DNA of 38,793 nucleotides, taken from the NCBI GenBank assembly GCA_017531485.1, contig JAFXKY010000041.1, positions 1 to 38,793 of the forward strand, written 5' to 3'. A model generated the notes under the pieces. It had not been told where the DNA came from. It did not search any database and saw only the letters and a list, made by a program, of their open reading frames with translations. This document shows, piece by piece, positions 1 through 8,135 of this stretch (position 1 is its first letter; every line of letters begins with the position of its first letter). The position numbers and the translations under genes are program-made. The stretch is from Eubacteriaceae bacterium (GTDB lineage Bacteria; Bacillota; Clostridia; Eubacteriales; Anaerofustaceae).

Positions 1-24
1 ACTTGGAATCAATACGAGTCCATT

Positions 25-44
25 ATATATATATATATATATAT
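25..44. repeat. (AT)10 dinucleotide microsatellite
   Basis: Ten uninterrupted AT units lie just beyond the terminator of the sipW locus. No gene overlaps it convincingly. Length variation or assembly slippage is likely here. Confidence 0.9.
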
Positions 45-123
45 GCAAGCCTTTTTTGATAAAAAGTCAAAATTTCTATATGTAAAACGTGGTTATAATT
101 CATTCGCAGAAGCTTTTTCCGCA

Positions 124-154
124 CAAAAAAAGAGCATACATTTACTGTATGCTC
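124..154 (-). terminator. intrinsic terminator of the sipW/TasA-like locus
   Basis: Read on the minus strand, a perfect 9-bp stem (GAGCATACA with TGTATGCTC, 5-nt loop) is followed directly by a run of seven T. It lies 8 bp past the stop codon of the 825-aa pilin-like gene and closes the locus that starts near 8753. Confidence 0.93.
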
Positions 155-161
155 CTGTGTT

Positions 162-2639
162 TTATTTTACCTTTCTTCTCCTCACAACGACCTTTGCGGT
201 TGCAAGTATGAACATCCAGATCATTCCGAGGTAAAGCATGAACATCGTATCATCGCCCGTTGACGGTGATGACGGTTCAACGAATTTATAATATTCGTTT
301 TCAAACGCAAACTTCAGTTCTTCGACATAATCTCCCGCTACTTTGACTTCCGTTATGATCTCGTTGTCTTCACTGAGCGTTACATCCACCGTAAACGAAT
401 ATTCCTGCGTGCTGTACGTTACTCCTTCAACACCGGTGTTCTTTTCGTATACCTTATATTCAAAGCTCTTTCCGATGTCGTCTTCACTGAACGTAAGACC
501 GATCGTCGCATTTCCCTTCTTGTCGGAGATGCCTTCGAACTTCGCTCCTGTTTCAACATTTTCAACCACGAATTCGAATCCTTCCGGAGAAAGCTCTCTA
601 TTTCCGGTATTCTTGACCGTCTTGACGATTCCCACTTCGATGATTCTGTCTTCCGGCTTCGGAGTATAGATATTTTCGAATACGAGCGTATCCTTAGCGC
701 TTCCGCCGGCTTTCACGATCTTCGTTTCGCTCAGCATCTTTCCTTCAAGACCGTCTGAGATAGTAACCTTGATGTTGTATGCTGACATATCGTACGTCAC
801 TCTGTCGATCGGTGTGCGGGTATCTTCCTTGACCACGAAGTAGTATTCCCCTGCGTTTTCAAAGCTCAGGTTGTCAAACGTAAATGCTCCGTTTGCGAGG
901 TTGATCGCGTCATCAAGCGCCGCGGAGTCGATAACATAATCCTCTCCCGTGCGGTAGATGTGGAATGTGAACATGCCGTCTTTGAGACTGCCGCCGCGGA
1001 GTTTCTTGATTCCGCCGAGGGATACTATCGCCTTTTCTGCCTTATATGTGTTGACAAATTTGATTTCTTTGTCTTCCTTCACAGCATATGTCGCTTCAAG
1101 CTGACCGCCTTTGTCCGTAACCGTTACAGTCACTTCAAATAAGCTTTCGTCATAAGTAACGCCGCCGAGTTTTGCTGAGCCGTCTTCTTTGATCGTATAT
1201 ACATGCGTTCCGACTTTGTCAAAGGCAAGTTCGGGGAAAGCGAACTTATCACCCGTGTTCTTCACGGAAGCAATGACATTCTCCCCTGAAATAAGGTCGA
1301 ATGAGAATTCTTCATCTGCGATGTTGCGGCCGACGAGTTCTTTCTTGCCGCCGAGAACGAGTTTCGCATCCACAGGGTCATAGATATTGGCGAACTTCGC
1401 TGCATATACCGCATCTTCCGTTCCCTTCACTACAGCCTTGACCGTTCCGTCAAGATTATCAATGACTTCCACTTCGAAAGTGTAAGCCGTTTCGTCGTAT
1501 GTATATCCCTTCTGGCCTGAATTTACTTCTTTAAGCGTATAAACAAACGTCTTGCCCGCATCAGCCGCGCTGAAAGTAAGGCCGAAGCCCGTTTCGCCTG
1601 CCGCTGTTGTAGGTTCAGAAATGAGAGTATCAGTTCCGTCGGAGAGTTCGAATGTGAAGCCTGACGGTGTCTTGTTCTGGCCGGATTTATCTTCGAGAGT
1701 CTTTGTGATATTGACCTTGAATTCCGCTGTTCCTTCGGGAGCGTAAGTGTTGGTGATACTTACATGTACGTTATATCCCTCTTCGTTCTTCGTAACAACA
1801 GCGCTGTTCGTTCCGGTAACTTCGGAGATTTCCATATATCCGTCCATGTCGTTATCCGTAACAACGATGTCGAAATATGAAACGATGCTGTCGTACTCAA
1901 CCCCGCCTGTGCTGCCTTCAACTTCGGATACTCTGAACGAATATGTGCCGAGTCTACCAAAAGATACAGCCGAGATCACGTCGTTGAAATCGAATTTGTT
2001 GAATTCGCTGTTCTCCGCGCTGTAAACAACATCCTTCGTCGCTAAGTTTTCCCATGTTTCAGCCTTTTTCTGTTCGAGGACGAGGGTGAACTTATCCCCT
2101 TCCTGCCATTCTCTTCCTTCGAGGAGCTTTTCACCGGTAAGGGTGATTACTTCTCTCGGAAGTGACGGAGAGTATGTATTCGTGAAGCTGAAGCTGATAT
2201 TTTCATCCTTGGAGATCACTCCCGTTTTGCTCACTTCGTCCGCCGTAAAGCCCGGCTTCTGAGAAGTTTCCGTAACGGTGATGACTGTACCTTCGTAAAG
2301 CTCGCTGATTGAGAATTTTTCGCCGTGTTTAAGGGAAATTCTGACTTCTCCCGCTTCGTCTGCGGTGATATCTCCGAGAGATGTCTTCACACTTGCAAGC
2401 TTATAATATTCGCCAAGGCTGATCGTGAAATCAAACGTCATATCTGACGGCATGACGTAACTTTCTCCGTATGGGTGAACAACGGTCTTTTCAACCGTCA
2501 GTCCGTTGGTTGGCTCCACCGTCGGCGCGAAGGTGTTGAAAAACGTATCCGTCTTCGTCACGACATACGCAAGCGTTCCGCCTACAGACGTGAAAAGTAA
2601 CATCACTACCGCAACCAACGCGATTATTTTCTTCTTCAT
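162..2639 (-). CDS. multi-domain pilin-like surface protein (Spy0128/FctA-type repeats), SipW-type signal, sorting-like C-terminus
   Basis: This 825-aa protein starts after an AAAGGAGG site 5 nt from ATG. Residues 1-30 form a hydrophobic signal ending in GGTLAYVVTK, a variant of the SipW-dependent TasA signal. Six Ig-like modules follow, each ending in an F-x-N-x-Y type strand (FTNTYSP near 156, ITNTYAP near 298, FANIYDP near 419, FVNTYKA near 530, FENIYTP near 657, FENEYY near 782). In streptococcal FctA-type pilins the Asn of this strand forms an intramolecular Lys-Asn isopeptide bond, and each module here has an early K-x-L/V strand that could supply the Lys. The C-terminus has SPSTGDD (an LPxTG-like form), a membrane segment and RRRK. 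That suggests sortase anchoring, though no sortase gene is in the window. It is the last gene of the locus. Function as a wall-linked stalk or fibre is inferred. Confidence 0.85.
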   Translation of the reverse strand: MKKKIIALVAVVMLLFTSVGGTLAYVVTKTDTFFNTFAPTVEPTNGLTVEKTVVHPYGESYVMPSDMTFDFTISLGEYYKLASVKTSLGDITADEAGEVRISLKHGEKFSISELYEGTVITVTETSQKPGFTADEVSKTGVISKDENISFSFTNTYSPSLPREVITLTGEKLLEGREWQEGDKFTLVLEQKKAETWENLATKDVVYSAENSEFNKFDFNDVISAVSFGRLGTYSFRVSEVEGSTGGVEYDSIVSYFDIVVTDNDMDGYMEISEVTGTNSAVVTKNEEGYNVHVSITNTYAPEGTAEFKVNITKTLEDKSGQNKTPSGFTFELSDGTDTLISEPTTAAGETGFGLTFSAADAGKTFVYTLKEVNSGQKGYTYDETAYTFEVEVIDNLDGTVKAVVKGTEDAVYAAKFANIYDPVDAKLVLGGKKELVGRNIADEEFSFDLISGENVIASVKNTGDKFAFPELAFDKVGTHVYTIKEDGSAKLGGVTYDESLFEVTVTVTDKGGQLEATYAVKEDKEIKFVNTYKAEKAIVSLGGIKKLRGGSLKDGMFTFHIYRTGEDYVIDSAALDDAINLANGAFTFDNLSFENAGEYYFVVKEDTRTPIDRVTYDMSAYNIKVTISDGLEGKMLSETKIVKAGGSAKDTLVFENIYTPKPEDRIIEVGIVKTVKNTGNRELSPEGFEFVVENVETGAKFEGISDKKGNATIGLTFSEDDIGKSFEYKVYEKNTGVEGVTYSTQEYSFTVDVTLSEDNEIITEVKVAGDYVEELKFAFENEYYKFVEPSSPSTGDDTMFMLYLGMIWMFILATAKVVVRRRKVK

Positions 2640-2669
2640 GGGAGCCTCCTTTCGTGTATTTCAAAATAA

Positions 2670-3371
2670 TTATTTTATTTCTTTTCCTTCTTCATCATAG
2701 AATGTCGGGACAGTAACCGGAATATCGTCGATACCTGATTCGCTTTCAAGCTGATACGCATGCACAACGGAATAAACCCTGACTTCGTCATTTTTGAATT
2801 CCGTATATTTACCGTCTTTATATATCTTATGTCCCTTGACATTTACTTTTTCATCAAGATAAAATCCATAAACCGCCGCAGGGGTCTGAGGATAGTCTGT
2901 ATCTTGTTCGGCTTTCGCAGGGAGAGATTTGATATACGTCAGTGCATAGACATTATATTCCATGCCCTTGATCATTGTCGTTTTTTCCAACTTTGTTTTT
3001 GTATATAACGACGTGTCCGTATTATAATCCATATGCAGAATGCCGTCGTCATCAAGCATTTTTGGAACTGCAACATAGAATCTGATGTATTCAGCGTTTT
3101 CGCCGGTGTTCTTTGCGGTCAGTATATACTCCGCAAAGCCGGACTTTTCCCTTGCTCCGTCTGCCACAAGCGGATAAAGAACCATTTCTTTGCTTTTTGT
3201 TATGTTAAATTCCACAAGCGGTTTTGTCCCATCCGTCTGCGCCTGAGTCGTGAAGACCTGCATTTCCTGCGAATATTCCCCGCTTTGCATTGTCTCATAT
3301 CCGAGCTTTCCGCTGACGAGCGCCGTCAGAAGGAGAACCGCCGCAAGACTTATGTAAAAAACTCTTTTCAA
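2670..3371 (-). CDS. divergent TasA-like exported protein with TTG start
   Basis: The 233-aa protein begins at TTG; no ATG lies before the signal peptide, and GGGAGG sits 9 nt upstream. Residues 1-22 are a hydrophobic signal. It lacks the A-Y-L-x-D motif of its neighbours but keeps other family features: an N-terminal strand region, a block reading EYIRFYVAVP that matches the YVRILVAVP-type block of neighbouring TasA-like proteins, and the late segment DEKVNVKG resembling the LDEHIDCD-type turn. It ends in DIPVTVPTFYDEEGKEIK without an anchor. It lies 30 bp upstream of the 825-aa pilin-like gene and may be its partner or minor subunit; that is inference. Signal peptidase usage (SipW or ordinary) is unclear. 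Confidence 0.75.
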   Translation of the reverse strand: MKRVFYISLAAVLLLTALVSGKLGYETMQSGEYSQEMQVFTTQAQTDGTKPLVEFNITKSKEMVLYPLVADGAREKSGFAEYILTAKNTGENAEYIRFYVAVPKMLDDDGILHMDYNTDTSLYTKTKLEKTTMIKGMEYNVYALTYIKSLPAKAEQDTDYPQTPAAVYGFYLDEKVNVKGHKIYKDGKYTEFKNDEVRVYSVVHAYQLESESGIDDIPVTVPTFYDEEGKEIK

Positions 3372-3390
3372 TTTAATTCGCCTCCCATTT

Positions 3391-3444
3391 GGTGCTCAAA
3401 GGACACTTCCCAAGCGCCCTTTGAACACCCCACGAGTGGGGTGT
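3391..3444 (-). promoter_or_regulatory. two mutually exclusive hairpins upstream of the TTG-start gene
   Basis: On the minus strand, hairpin A pairs ACACCCCA with TGGGGTGT (3425-3444, loop CTCG). Hairpin B pairs GGTGTTCAAAGG with CCTTTGAGCACC (3391-3402 with 3418-3429, one G-U pair). They share bases 3425-3429, so both cannot form fully at once. Hairpin B ends 4 nt before the GGGAGG ribosome binding site at 3381-3386. Neither is followed by a T run, so control of translation or mRNA processing is more likely than termination. The switch role is inferred. Confidence 0.55.
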
Positions 3445-3457
3445 AAGTGTGAATTAA

Positions 3458-5152
3458 TCACGGTTTTGCAATATCTTCCCAACCGTCATTTGCTAAATAA
3501 CGACCGAGTTCACCATTAAATGTTCCACCTGTTACTGAAACATTTTCCTGTGTTGTTTTAGCATTTCCTCCACCGAAACATACATCACCATTGAATGTTC
3601 CGCCTGTGATCGTAACATCTACATTCGCGAAACTCTGACCTGCAGAATATGAATATACAGCTAATCCTGTTGTACTGTTTAATTTTCCGCCGTTGATCGT
3701 AAGGTTAATTTCCGGAGCATCTGCCGGCTTGTTGCTCGGAAGCTGAATCTGGATTGCTCTTGAACCTGTAATTGTTCCACCGTTGATTGTGCAGTTGATT
3801 GCACCTGCACCGAACGGGCAGAGACGGATAGCGTTCTTCTGACTTACAATCTCACCACTGTTAACGATAAGTTCAGCACCTGCTGAGCAGTCGATTGCAA
3901 CGCTTGAACCGCTGTCTGTTGTGTTGATGATTGTAGCACCGTCAATTACAAGTTTGCCTGTGTTGTTGATTGTGTTTGTGCCGTAGCCGAAGCTCGGATC
4001 GCCAACGCCTTCGTATGTAACAGTACCGTTTTTGAGTGTAAGTGTACCTTTATTCGTGATTGCTGATGAAGCTTTTGCTTCTGTGCTTACGAGGCTGATT
4101 TCATTACCTGCGAGGTCAATAGTAACTTCTTTACCTGCGGGAATTTCAAATACTTCTGTAAGTTCAAGATCTTTTGCGAGTGAAACTGTAACAGAATCAC
4201 TTGTTTTTAATGCTTCTGTAATTTCGTCAACTGATGAAACAAACGGAGCTGTCGGAATGCTCATACCGCCAAACCATTCAGCTGCTTTTTCTGCTGTTAC
4301 ATCACCGAAAGCTGTATCAAGAGCTTTTTCAGCATCTGCGAATCCGTTTGTCTGAACTGCCTGAGAGAGAACGAGGATGTCGTATGTACCGTTCTTGTTG
4401 CCGTCGATTGCTTCAACGTCTTCGTTTGTTGCTCTTGAAGCCATGTAAACCTGACAGAGGTTCGGGTATGTAGTTGCTCCTGCGGGGAGAATACCATTTT
4501 CATGTTTCCAACCGCTACTTGTATTAGCACCTGTATAGATTAATTCATAAACGTGATATTTATTTCCATCAATTTCTACATAGTCTACGAAACCTTTTGT
4601 CCACGGCTGTTTACCGTCGATATTCTTATCAGCTTCTGTTGCACGCATTTCAGTCATGATAAGGTTCTGATTCGGATATTCTGCACTTACAATCTCAGCT
4701 GTGCCAACTTCAAGTGCAATAATCGTACGCACGTAAGCATCTGATTTTCCTGTGTTTTCAACAGTTACGAACTTATCAACTGCATTCGGAGTATTGAATA
4801 CGCTTGCTCCGCCGTGAGAATCAACCTGAGACATTCTTACAGGGATATCATCGTAATCCCATGTTATTCCGATAGCTGTTCCACCATTGGGAACGATTGC
4901 GGGATAAAGCGGTTTAGCCTGTGTGAAGTCTGTAAGAACATAGCTCGTCTGATTGTCGATTGTGTCAGTTTTGTAGTTGCCATTTTCAACTACTCTTTCA
5001 TACTCATGCTGTTCAATGTAAACGTTACCAAGAGTCATAACGTTAACATCGCTGTCTGTGTCCTGAAGGTACGCGATCGTTGCGCCTACAGATACAGATG
5101 CGACCATTGCCATTACGAGCACGAAAGCAATGATTTTTTTGAAAGTCTTCAT
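3458..5152 (-). CDS. SipW-dependent TasA-like N-domain fused to right-handed beta-helix
   Basis: The start at 5152 (MKTFKKIIAF, 564 aa) is chosen over the longer frame from 5239 because the signal peptide begins there and AGAAAGG lies upstream. The signal ends in GATIAYLQDTDSDVNVMTLG, the SipW-type motif. A TasA/camelysin-like beta domain follows to about residue 290, with the EYERV and YVRTIIALEVG strands typical of the family. From about 300 to 564 there are repeated rungs of the form T-I-N-G-G-x-I/T (LTINGGKL, VTITGGTFNGDV, VSVTGGTFNGEL), the pattern of a parallel beta-helix. The C-terminus has no membrane anchor. It is one of two such fusions in the locus. It is probably secreted and surface-retained; binding of carbohydrate or matrix is only a guess. 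Confidence 0.85.
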   Translation of the reverse strand: MKTFKKIIAFVLVMAMVASVSVGATIAYLQDTDSDVNVMTLGNVYIEQHEYERVVENGNYKTDTIDNQTSYVLTDFTQAKPLYPAIVPNGGTAIGITWDYDDIPVRMSQVDSHGGASVFNTPNAVDKFVTVENTGKSDAYVRTIIALEVGTAEIVSAEYPNQNLIMTEMRATEADKNIDGKQPWTKGFVDYVEIDGNKYHVYELIYTGANTSSGWKHENGILPAGATTYPNLCQVYMASRATNEDVEAIDGNKNGTYDILVLSQAVQTNGFADAEKALDTAFGDVTAEKAAEWFGGMSIPTAPFVSSVDEITEALKTSDSVTVSLAKDLELTEVFEIPAGKEVTIDLAGNEISLVSTEAKASSAITNKGTLTLKNGTVTYEGVGDPSFGYGTNTINNTGKLVIDGATIINTTDSGSSVAIDCSAGAELIVNSGEIVSQKNAIRLCPFGAGAINCTINGGTITGSRAIQIQLPSNKPADAPEINLTINGGKLNSTTGLAVYSYSAGQSFANVDVTITGGTFNGDVCFGGGNAKTTQENVSVTGGTFNGELGRYLANDGWEDIAKP

Positions 5153-5197
5153 TTTTTCTGCCTTTCTGTGTGTGTGTTTTATTTTTTCTGCTTTTTT

Positions 5198-5225
5198 TAT
5201 GTAATCGGTTTCCCGTTTACACCAC
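5198..5225 (-). promoter_or_regulatory. shared leader element, copy 1
   Basis: On the minus strand this reads GTGGTGTAAACGG, a GAAA loop, then CCGATTACATA. A close copy precedes the other beta-helix fusion gene (6687-6714). Both contain a short CGG-loop-CCG stem, and both lie in the 5' leader within about 50 nt of the start codon. Confidence 0.55.
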
Positions 5226-5233
5226 TTTTGGTT

Positions 5234-5253
5234 CCCCACCCCGAAGGGTGGGG
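5234..5253 (-). other. intercistronic UUCG-tetraloop hairpin
   Basis: On the minus strand, CCCCACCC pairs perfectly with GGGTGGGG around a C(UUCG)G tetraloop. It lies 33 bp after the stop of the 457-aa gene and 81 bp before the next start. No T run follows, so it may be an mRNA stability or processing element rather than a full terminator. Confidence 0.7.
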
Positions 5254-5285
5254 TAAATTATTTTTCTGCTGTGTTGATTGTTGAA

Positions 5286-6659
5286 TTATTTAATTGTAAC
5301 TGCCGGTACGTTTCCGCCACGGATGATTCCGTCTGTGTTATCAACGTAATAAACCGGTGTGCCACCGTTCATTGTGCATGTGTCGAATGTGATCGGCAAT
5401 TCGTTTGCGCCTGCAAGAACTACACGGTTGTTGAATTCACAGCCATTGAATTCAGCGGGGCTGTAAACACGGATACCTTTTTCAGCCCAAATGCTTGTAG
5501 TATCTGTGTTCTCAAATACGCAGTCATTGAATGTTACAGTACCTGTTACGTCTTTGTTAGCACCGATCTGGATTTTACCTGTTTTGAATGTGCAGTTGTT
5601 GAATACAGCATCACCAAAGAGTTCATCATAGTGAACTGCTGAGTTAGCACTTCCTACATCAAATGTGCAGTTGTCGAATGTAACATCATTGATGTACATG
5701 TAGTTCATGTTTGCTGTAAATGTGCAGTTAACGAATTCGATGTTGCGGTCTTTGTAGTAATGACCATTAAACGGGTTGCTTGTAATTTCAGCATCTGCAA
5801 TGATGACATTGTATGCACCATTATCGAGAGCAGCTACAACTTCTTCTGCTGATTTAACAACAACTACTTCTTCCCACGGATTTGTCGGAAGACCTGAAGC
5901 TGTGAATGCATCGTCAGCTGTTTCGAAGCCTGAAGCCTGAACTGCCTGTGCAGCTACCGGAATGATTACAGGTTTAGAGAAGTCGAAGTTGATTGCCTGA
6001 CCGTCGAGGTAGTAGATACCTGTATCCGGATCACAATCAATGTGTTCATCAAGATAGAAACCTACAAATGCAGCTGCGTCTGTTGTTTTACCTGCTTTAA
6101 GAGCTGTCTGGTATGTGAATGAGTAAACATTGTATTCAATACCATCAATGTTTGCAGGATCTTCAACTTTCATTGTGATATCAGCATAATTTGCGTTTGC
6201 GTTGTTTGTATCCTTGTTATAGCTTCCGTCTGAGAAGAAACGGTTTCCGAGGTTCCAGTGAAGTGCGTTCTTAGCTGAAGCCTGTGTTGATTCTTCAAGA
6301 ACTGCAGGAACTGCTACGAGGATGCGGACATAAGCATCGTTGATGCCTGTGTTTTCGATGTTAACGATCTTGTCAACATAGTTTGCAGCTGTCGGCATAC
6401 CGTATTCGTCTTTTTCGCCCTGAGCTGATCCGACGATCGGAAGAAGCTGTTTTCCCTGTTCGAAATCTTCGAGTCCAGTGAGATCGCCTTTTTCGTCGTA
6501 TGCTCTCTGCTGTTCGATGAGTTCGATGTTGACTTTACCAACTGTCATAACGTTGACTTCTGTTTCTGTGTCTGTGAGATATGCAATAGTAACGCCTGTG
6601 AATGCTGATGCGATAAGCGCTACTGCCATGCATAATGCCACTACTTTTTTTGTACTCAT
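5286..6659 (-). CDS. SipW-dependent TasA-like N-domain fused to beta-helix with N-C ladder
   Basis: The start at 6659 (MSTKKVVALC, 457 aa) is preferred: the longer frame from 6677 would place the AAAGGA ribosome binding site inside the coding region. The signal ends in GVTIAYLTDTETEVNVMTVG, a canonical SipW-type motif. A TasA-like domain runs to about 265, including YVRILVAVP and FYLDEHIDCD. Residues 270-457 hold a beta-helix whose rungs repeat a Cys after Asn or another small residue: FVNCTF, FDNCTF, FNNCTF, FNDCVF, FNGCEF, FDTCTM. Such stacked Asn/Cys positions suit an internal ladder in a parallel beta-helix. There is no anchor. It is a paralogue of the next gene downstream (3458-5152), sharing both architecture and leader element. 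Confidence 0.85.
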   Translation of the reverse strand: MSTKKVVALCMAVALIASAFTGVTIAYLTDTETEVNVMTVGKVNIELIEQQRAYDEKGDLTGLEDFEQGKQLLPIVGSAQGEKDEYGMPTAANYVDKIVNIENTGINDAYVRILVAVPAVLEESTQASAKNALHWNLGNRFFSDGSYNKDTNNANANYADITMKVEDPANIDGIEYNVYSFTYQTALKAGKTTDAAAFVGFYLDEHIDCDPDTGIYYLDGQAINFDFSKPVIIPVAAQAVQASGFETADDAFTASGLPTNPWEEVVVVKSAEEVVAALDNGAYNVIIADAEITSNPFNGHYYKDRNIEFVNCTFTANMNYMYINDVTFDNCTFDVGSANSAVHYDELFGDAVFNNCTFKTGKIQIGANKDVTGTVTFNDCVFENTDTTSIWAEKGIRVYSPAEFNGCEFNNRVVLAGANELPITFDTCTMNGGTPVYYVDNTDGIIRGGNVPAVTIK

Positions 6660-6686
6660 TATGTATTTTCCTTTCATGTTTGTTTA

Positions 6687-6714
6687 TATGTATCGGCCAT
6701 GCCGTCTACACCAC
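6687..6714 (-). promoter_or_regulatory. shared leader element, copy 2
   Basis: On the minus strand this reads GTGGTGTAGACGG, a CATGG loop, then CCGATACATA. It matches copy 1 at 5198-5225 except in the loop and at two other positions, and it lies 27 nt upstream of the 457-aa gene start. It overlaps the region just after the preceding stop codon. Confidence 0.55.
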
Positions 6715-6716
6715 AT

Positions 6717-7322
6717 TTATTCGATGACGATCTCCACATCCGCCGGATTGATTATCTCCCACGCATTTATCGCCGTATCGATCTTTTCATACTGCACCGC
6801 ATATGCTGTCACGTTAAGCTTCGGAAGATCGACCATATCCCTGAGGGATTCTTTCGTTATTTCCGCCCTGAGGTTTACCGTATCGTCCTTTATTACGCCG
6901 AAAACCACATCGTCCTCAGCCTTTTCCACGATCCTGAAATAAACTCCCTCGACGGCTTTCCCGTCCTTATCCTCAAGCTGTGTCCAGCCATCCGCGATGG
7001 TATATTCAAGATATTTGTCAAACTCGTTCTGTTTTTCAAGTCTGACCATGAGCCATGATTTTTCACTGCCTTTCAGAACCGTCACCTTCGGGTCCTTTTC
7101 GATCGTCTGCCCAACTATCATTTCATAAAGGTTGGTCTTCGGATCATCATCCCCGTCAAGTCCCGTGTCCGTTTCCGTCAGTTTTATCGTGATATCGCCG
7201 TATGTGAAGGTATTTACAACTGCTTCCGTCTTATCCATCATCCACGCTACGCTCGGCGCGACGAATGTGGTCGTGAGCACGATTATGGCTGCTATCAGCG
7301 CCGCTATCTTTGTTCTCTTCAT
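6717..7322 (-). CDS. small TasA/camelysin-like protein with SipW-type signal
   Basis: This 201-aa protein starts after GGAAGG 7 nt upstream of ATG. The signal core is followed by APSVAWMMDKTEAVVNTFTY, a divergent SipW-type motif with Trp in place of Tyr. The mature part has the family order seen in CalY/TasA: a GDITIKLTETD strand, a GQTIEKDPKVTVLKGSEKSW strand-turn and a WLMVRLEK strand. The short length and lack of extra domains suggest a fibre-forming or minor subunit. It lies 21 bp downstream of the 263-aa relative, within the same operon. Assignment to the family is by motif order; polymerisation is inferred from TasA. Confidence 0.8.
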   Translation of the reverse strand: MKRTKIAALIAAIIVLTTTFVAPSVAWMMDKTEAVVNTFTYGDITIKLTETDTGLDGDDDPKTNLYEMIVGQTIEKDPKVTVLKGSEKSWLMVRLEKQNEFDKYLEYTIADGWTQLEDKDGKAVEGVYFRIVEKAEDDVVFGVIKDDTVNLRAEITKESLRDMVDLPKLNVTAYAVQYEKIDTAINAWEIINPADVEIVIE

Positions 7323-7343
7323 CGCAATACCTTCCTTTCTTTA

Positions 7344-8135
7344 TTACTGAATTTCGATTTCGTCGTTAGTGTTTTCTGTCTGTGTCGTCTGAGTAATTGC
7401 CGCTTCTGCCGCCATCTGGTTTGAGAATGCTTCCCATGCAACGTCTTCAGCCGTCTTTGTTACCTTATCCGGCTGACCTTCTTCACCCGGTTCTGTAACA
7501 TCACTGAATCCTGTTGCCTGAATTGCGTGACCTTCGACAACGATGCGGAAGTTTCCGTCATAGAGCGCTTTGAGTTCTTCGCCGTTGAGTGTTGAAGGAA
7601 CTGAGAGGTGTGTGAACAGCGGTTCAAGTGCCTTCGCCGTATCTTCGCCCGCAACCGCTTCTTTATATCTGAATTCGAATGAGATAGCGTTTTCCGGCTC
7701 GTTTACAGAGAATCCTTTGTATACCCATACCGTTTCATCCCAGCCTTCGAGAAGATCCGCATAATCATTAAGTCCGTTCTTTGCGTTTGCGATGATCGTA
7801 TCTACCGCACTGCGGTTATATACTGTCATGATCATTCTTATGTATGACTTTTCGCTTCCTGCGCCGAGAGTGATCGTCGGGTCTTTCGTATATTTCTCGC
7901 CGGGAACGAGGTGATATTCGTTCTTCGTGACCCTTGTGGGAGGATCAGTCGTCGGTTTTCCGTCCGGTGTTACCTCCGTTTCGTCAAGAGTGATCTGTAC
8001 CTGACCTACGGTGAATGTATTTATTACCTTTTCCTGATCGGTGAGGTATGCGAGAGTTCCTGTAAATACCGCGCTTGTCATCATCATTACGCACAGTACA
8101 AGGAGTGTGATCTTATACTTATTCATTTTTTTCAT
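7344..8135 (-). CDS. TasA/camelysin-like SipW substrate
   Basis: The start at 8135 (MKKMNKYKIT, 263 aa) follows AGGGAG by 5 nt; a start at 8126 is also possible. The longer frame from 8186 would add a basic extension before the signal and overlap sipW further. The signal ends in TGTLAYLTDQEKVINTFTVG, a textbook SipW-dependent motif. The mature region has VQITLDETEV, LVPGEKYTKDPTITLGAGSE and SYIRMIMTVYN, matching TasA/CalY order. The ATG lies inside the end of sipW, so translation is probably coupled. The pairing with sipW resembles tapA-sipW-tasA in Bacillus, where TasA forms extracellular fibres; the same role here is inferred. Confidence 0.88.
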   Translation of the reverse strand: MKKMNKYKITLLVLCVMMMTSAVFTGTLAYLTDQEKVINTFTVGQVQITLDETEVTPDGKPTTDPPTRVTKNEYHLVPGEKYTKDPTITLGAGSEKSYIRMIMTVYNRSAVDTIIANAKNGLNDYADLLEGWDETVWVYKGFSVNEPENAISFEFRYKEAVAGEDTAKALEPLFTHLSVPSTLNGEELKALYDGNFRIVVEGHAIQATGFSDVTEPGEEGQPDKVTKTAEDVAWEAFSNQMAAEAAITQTTQTENTNDEIEIQ

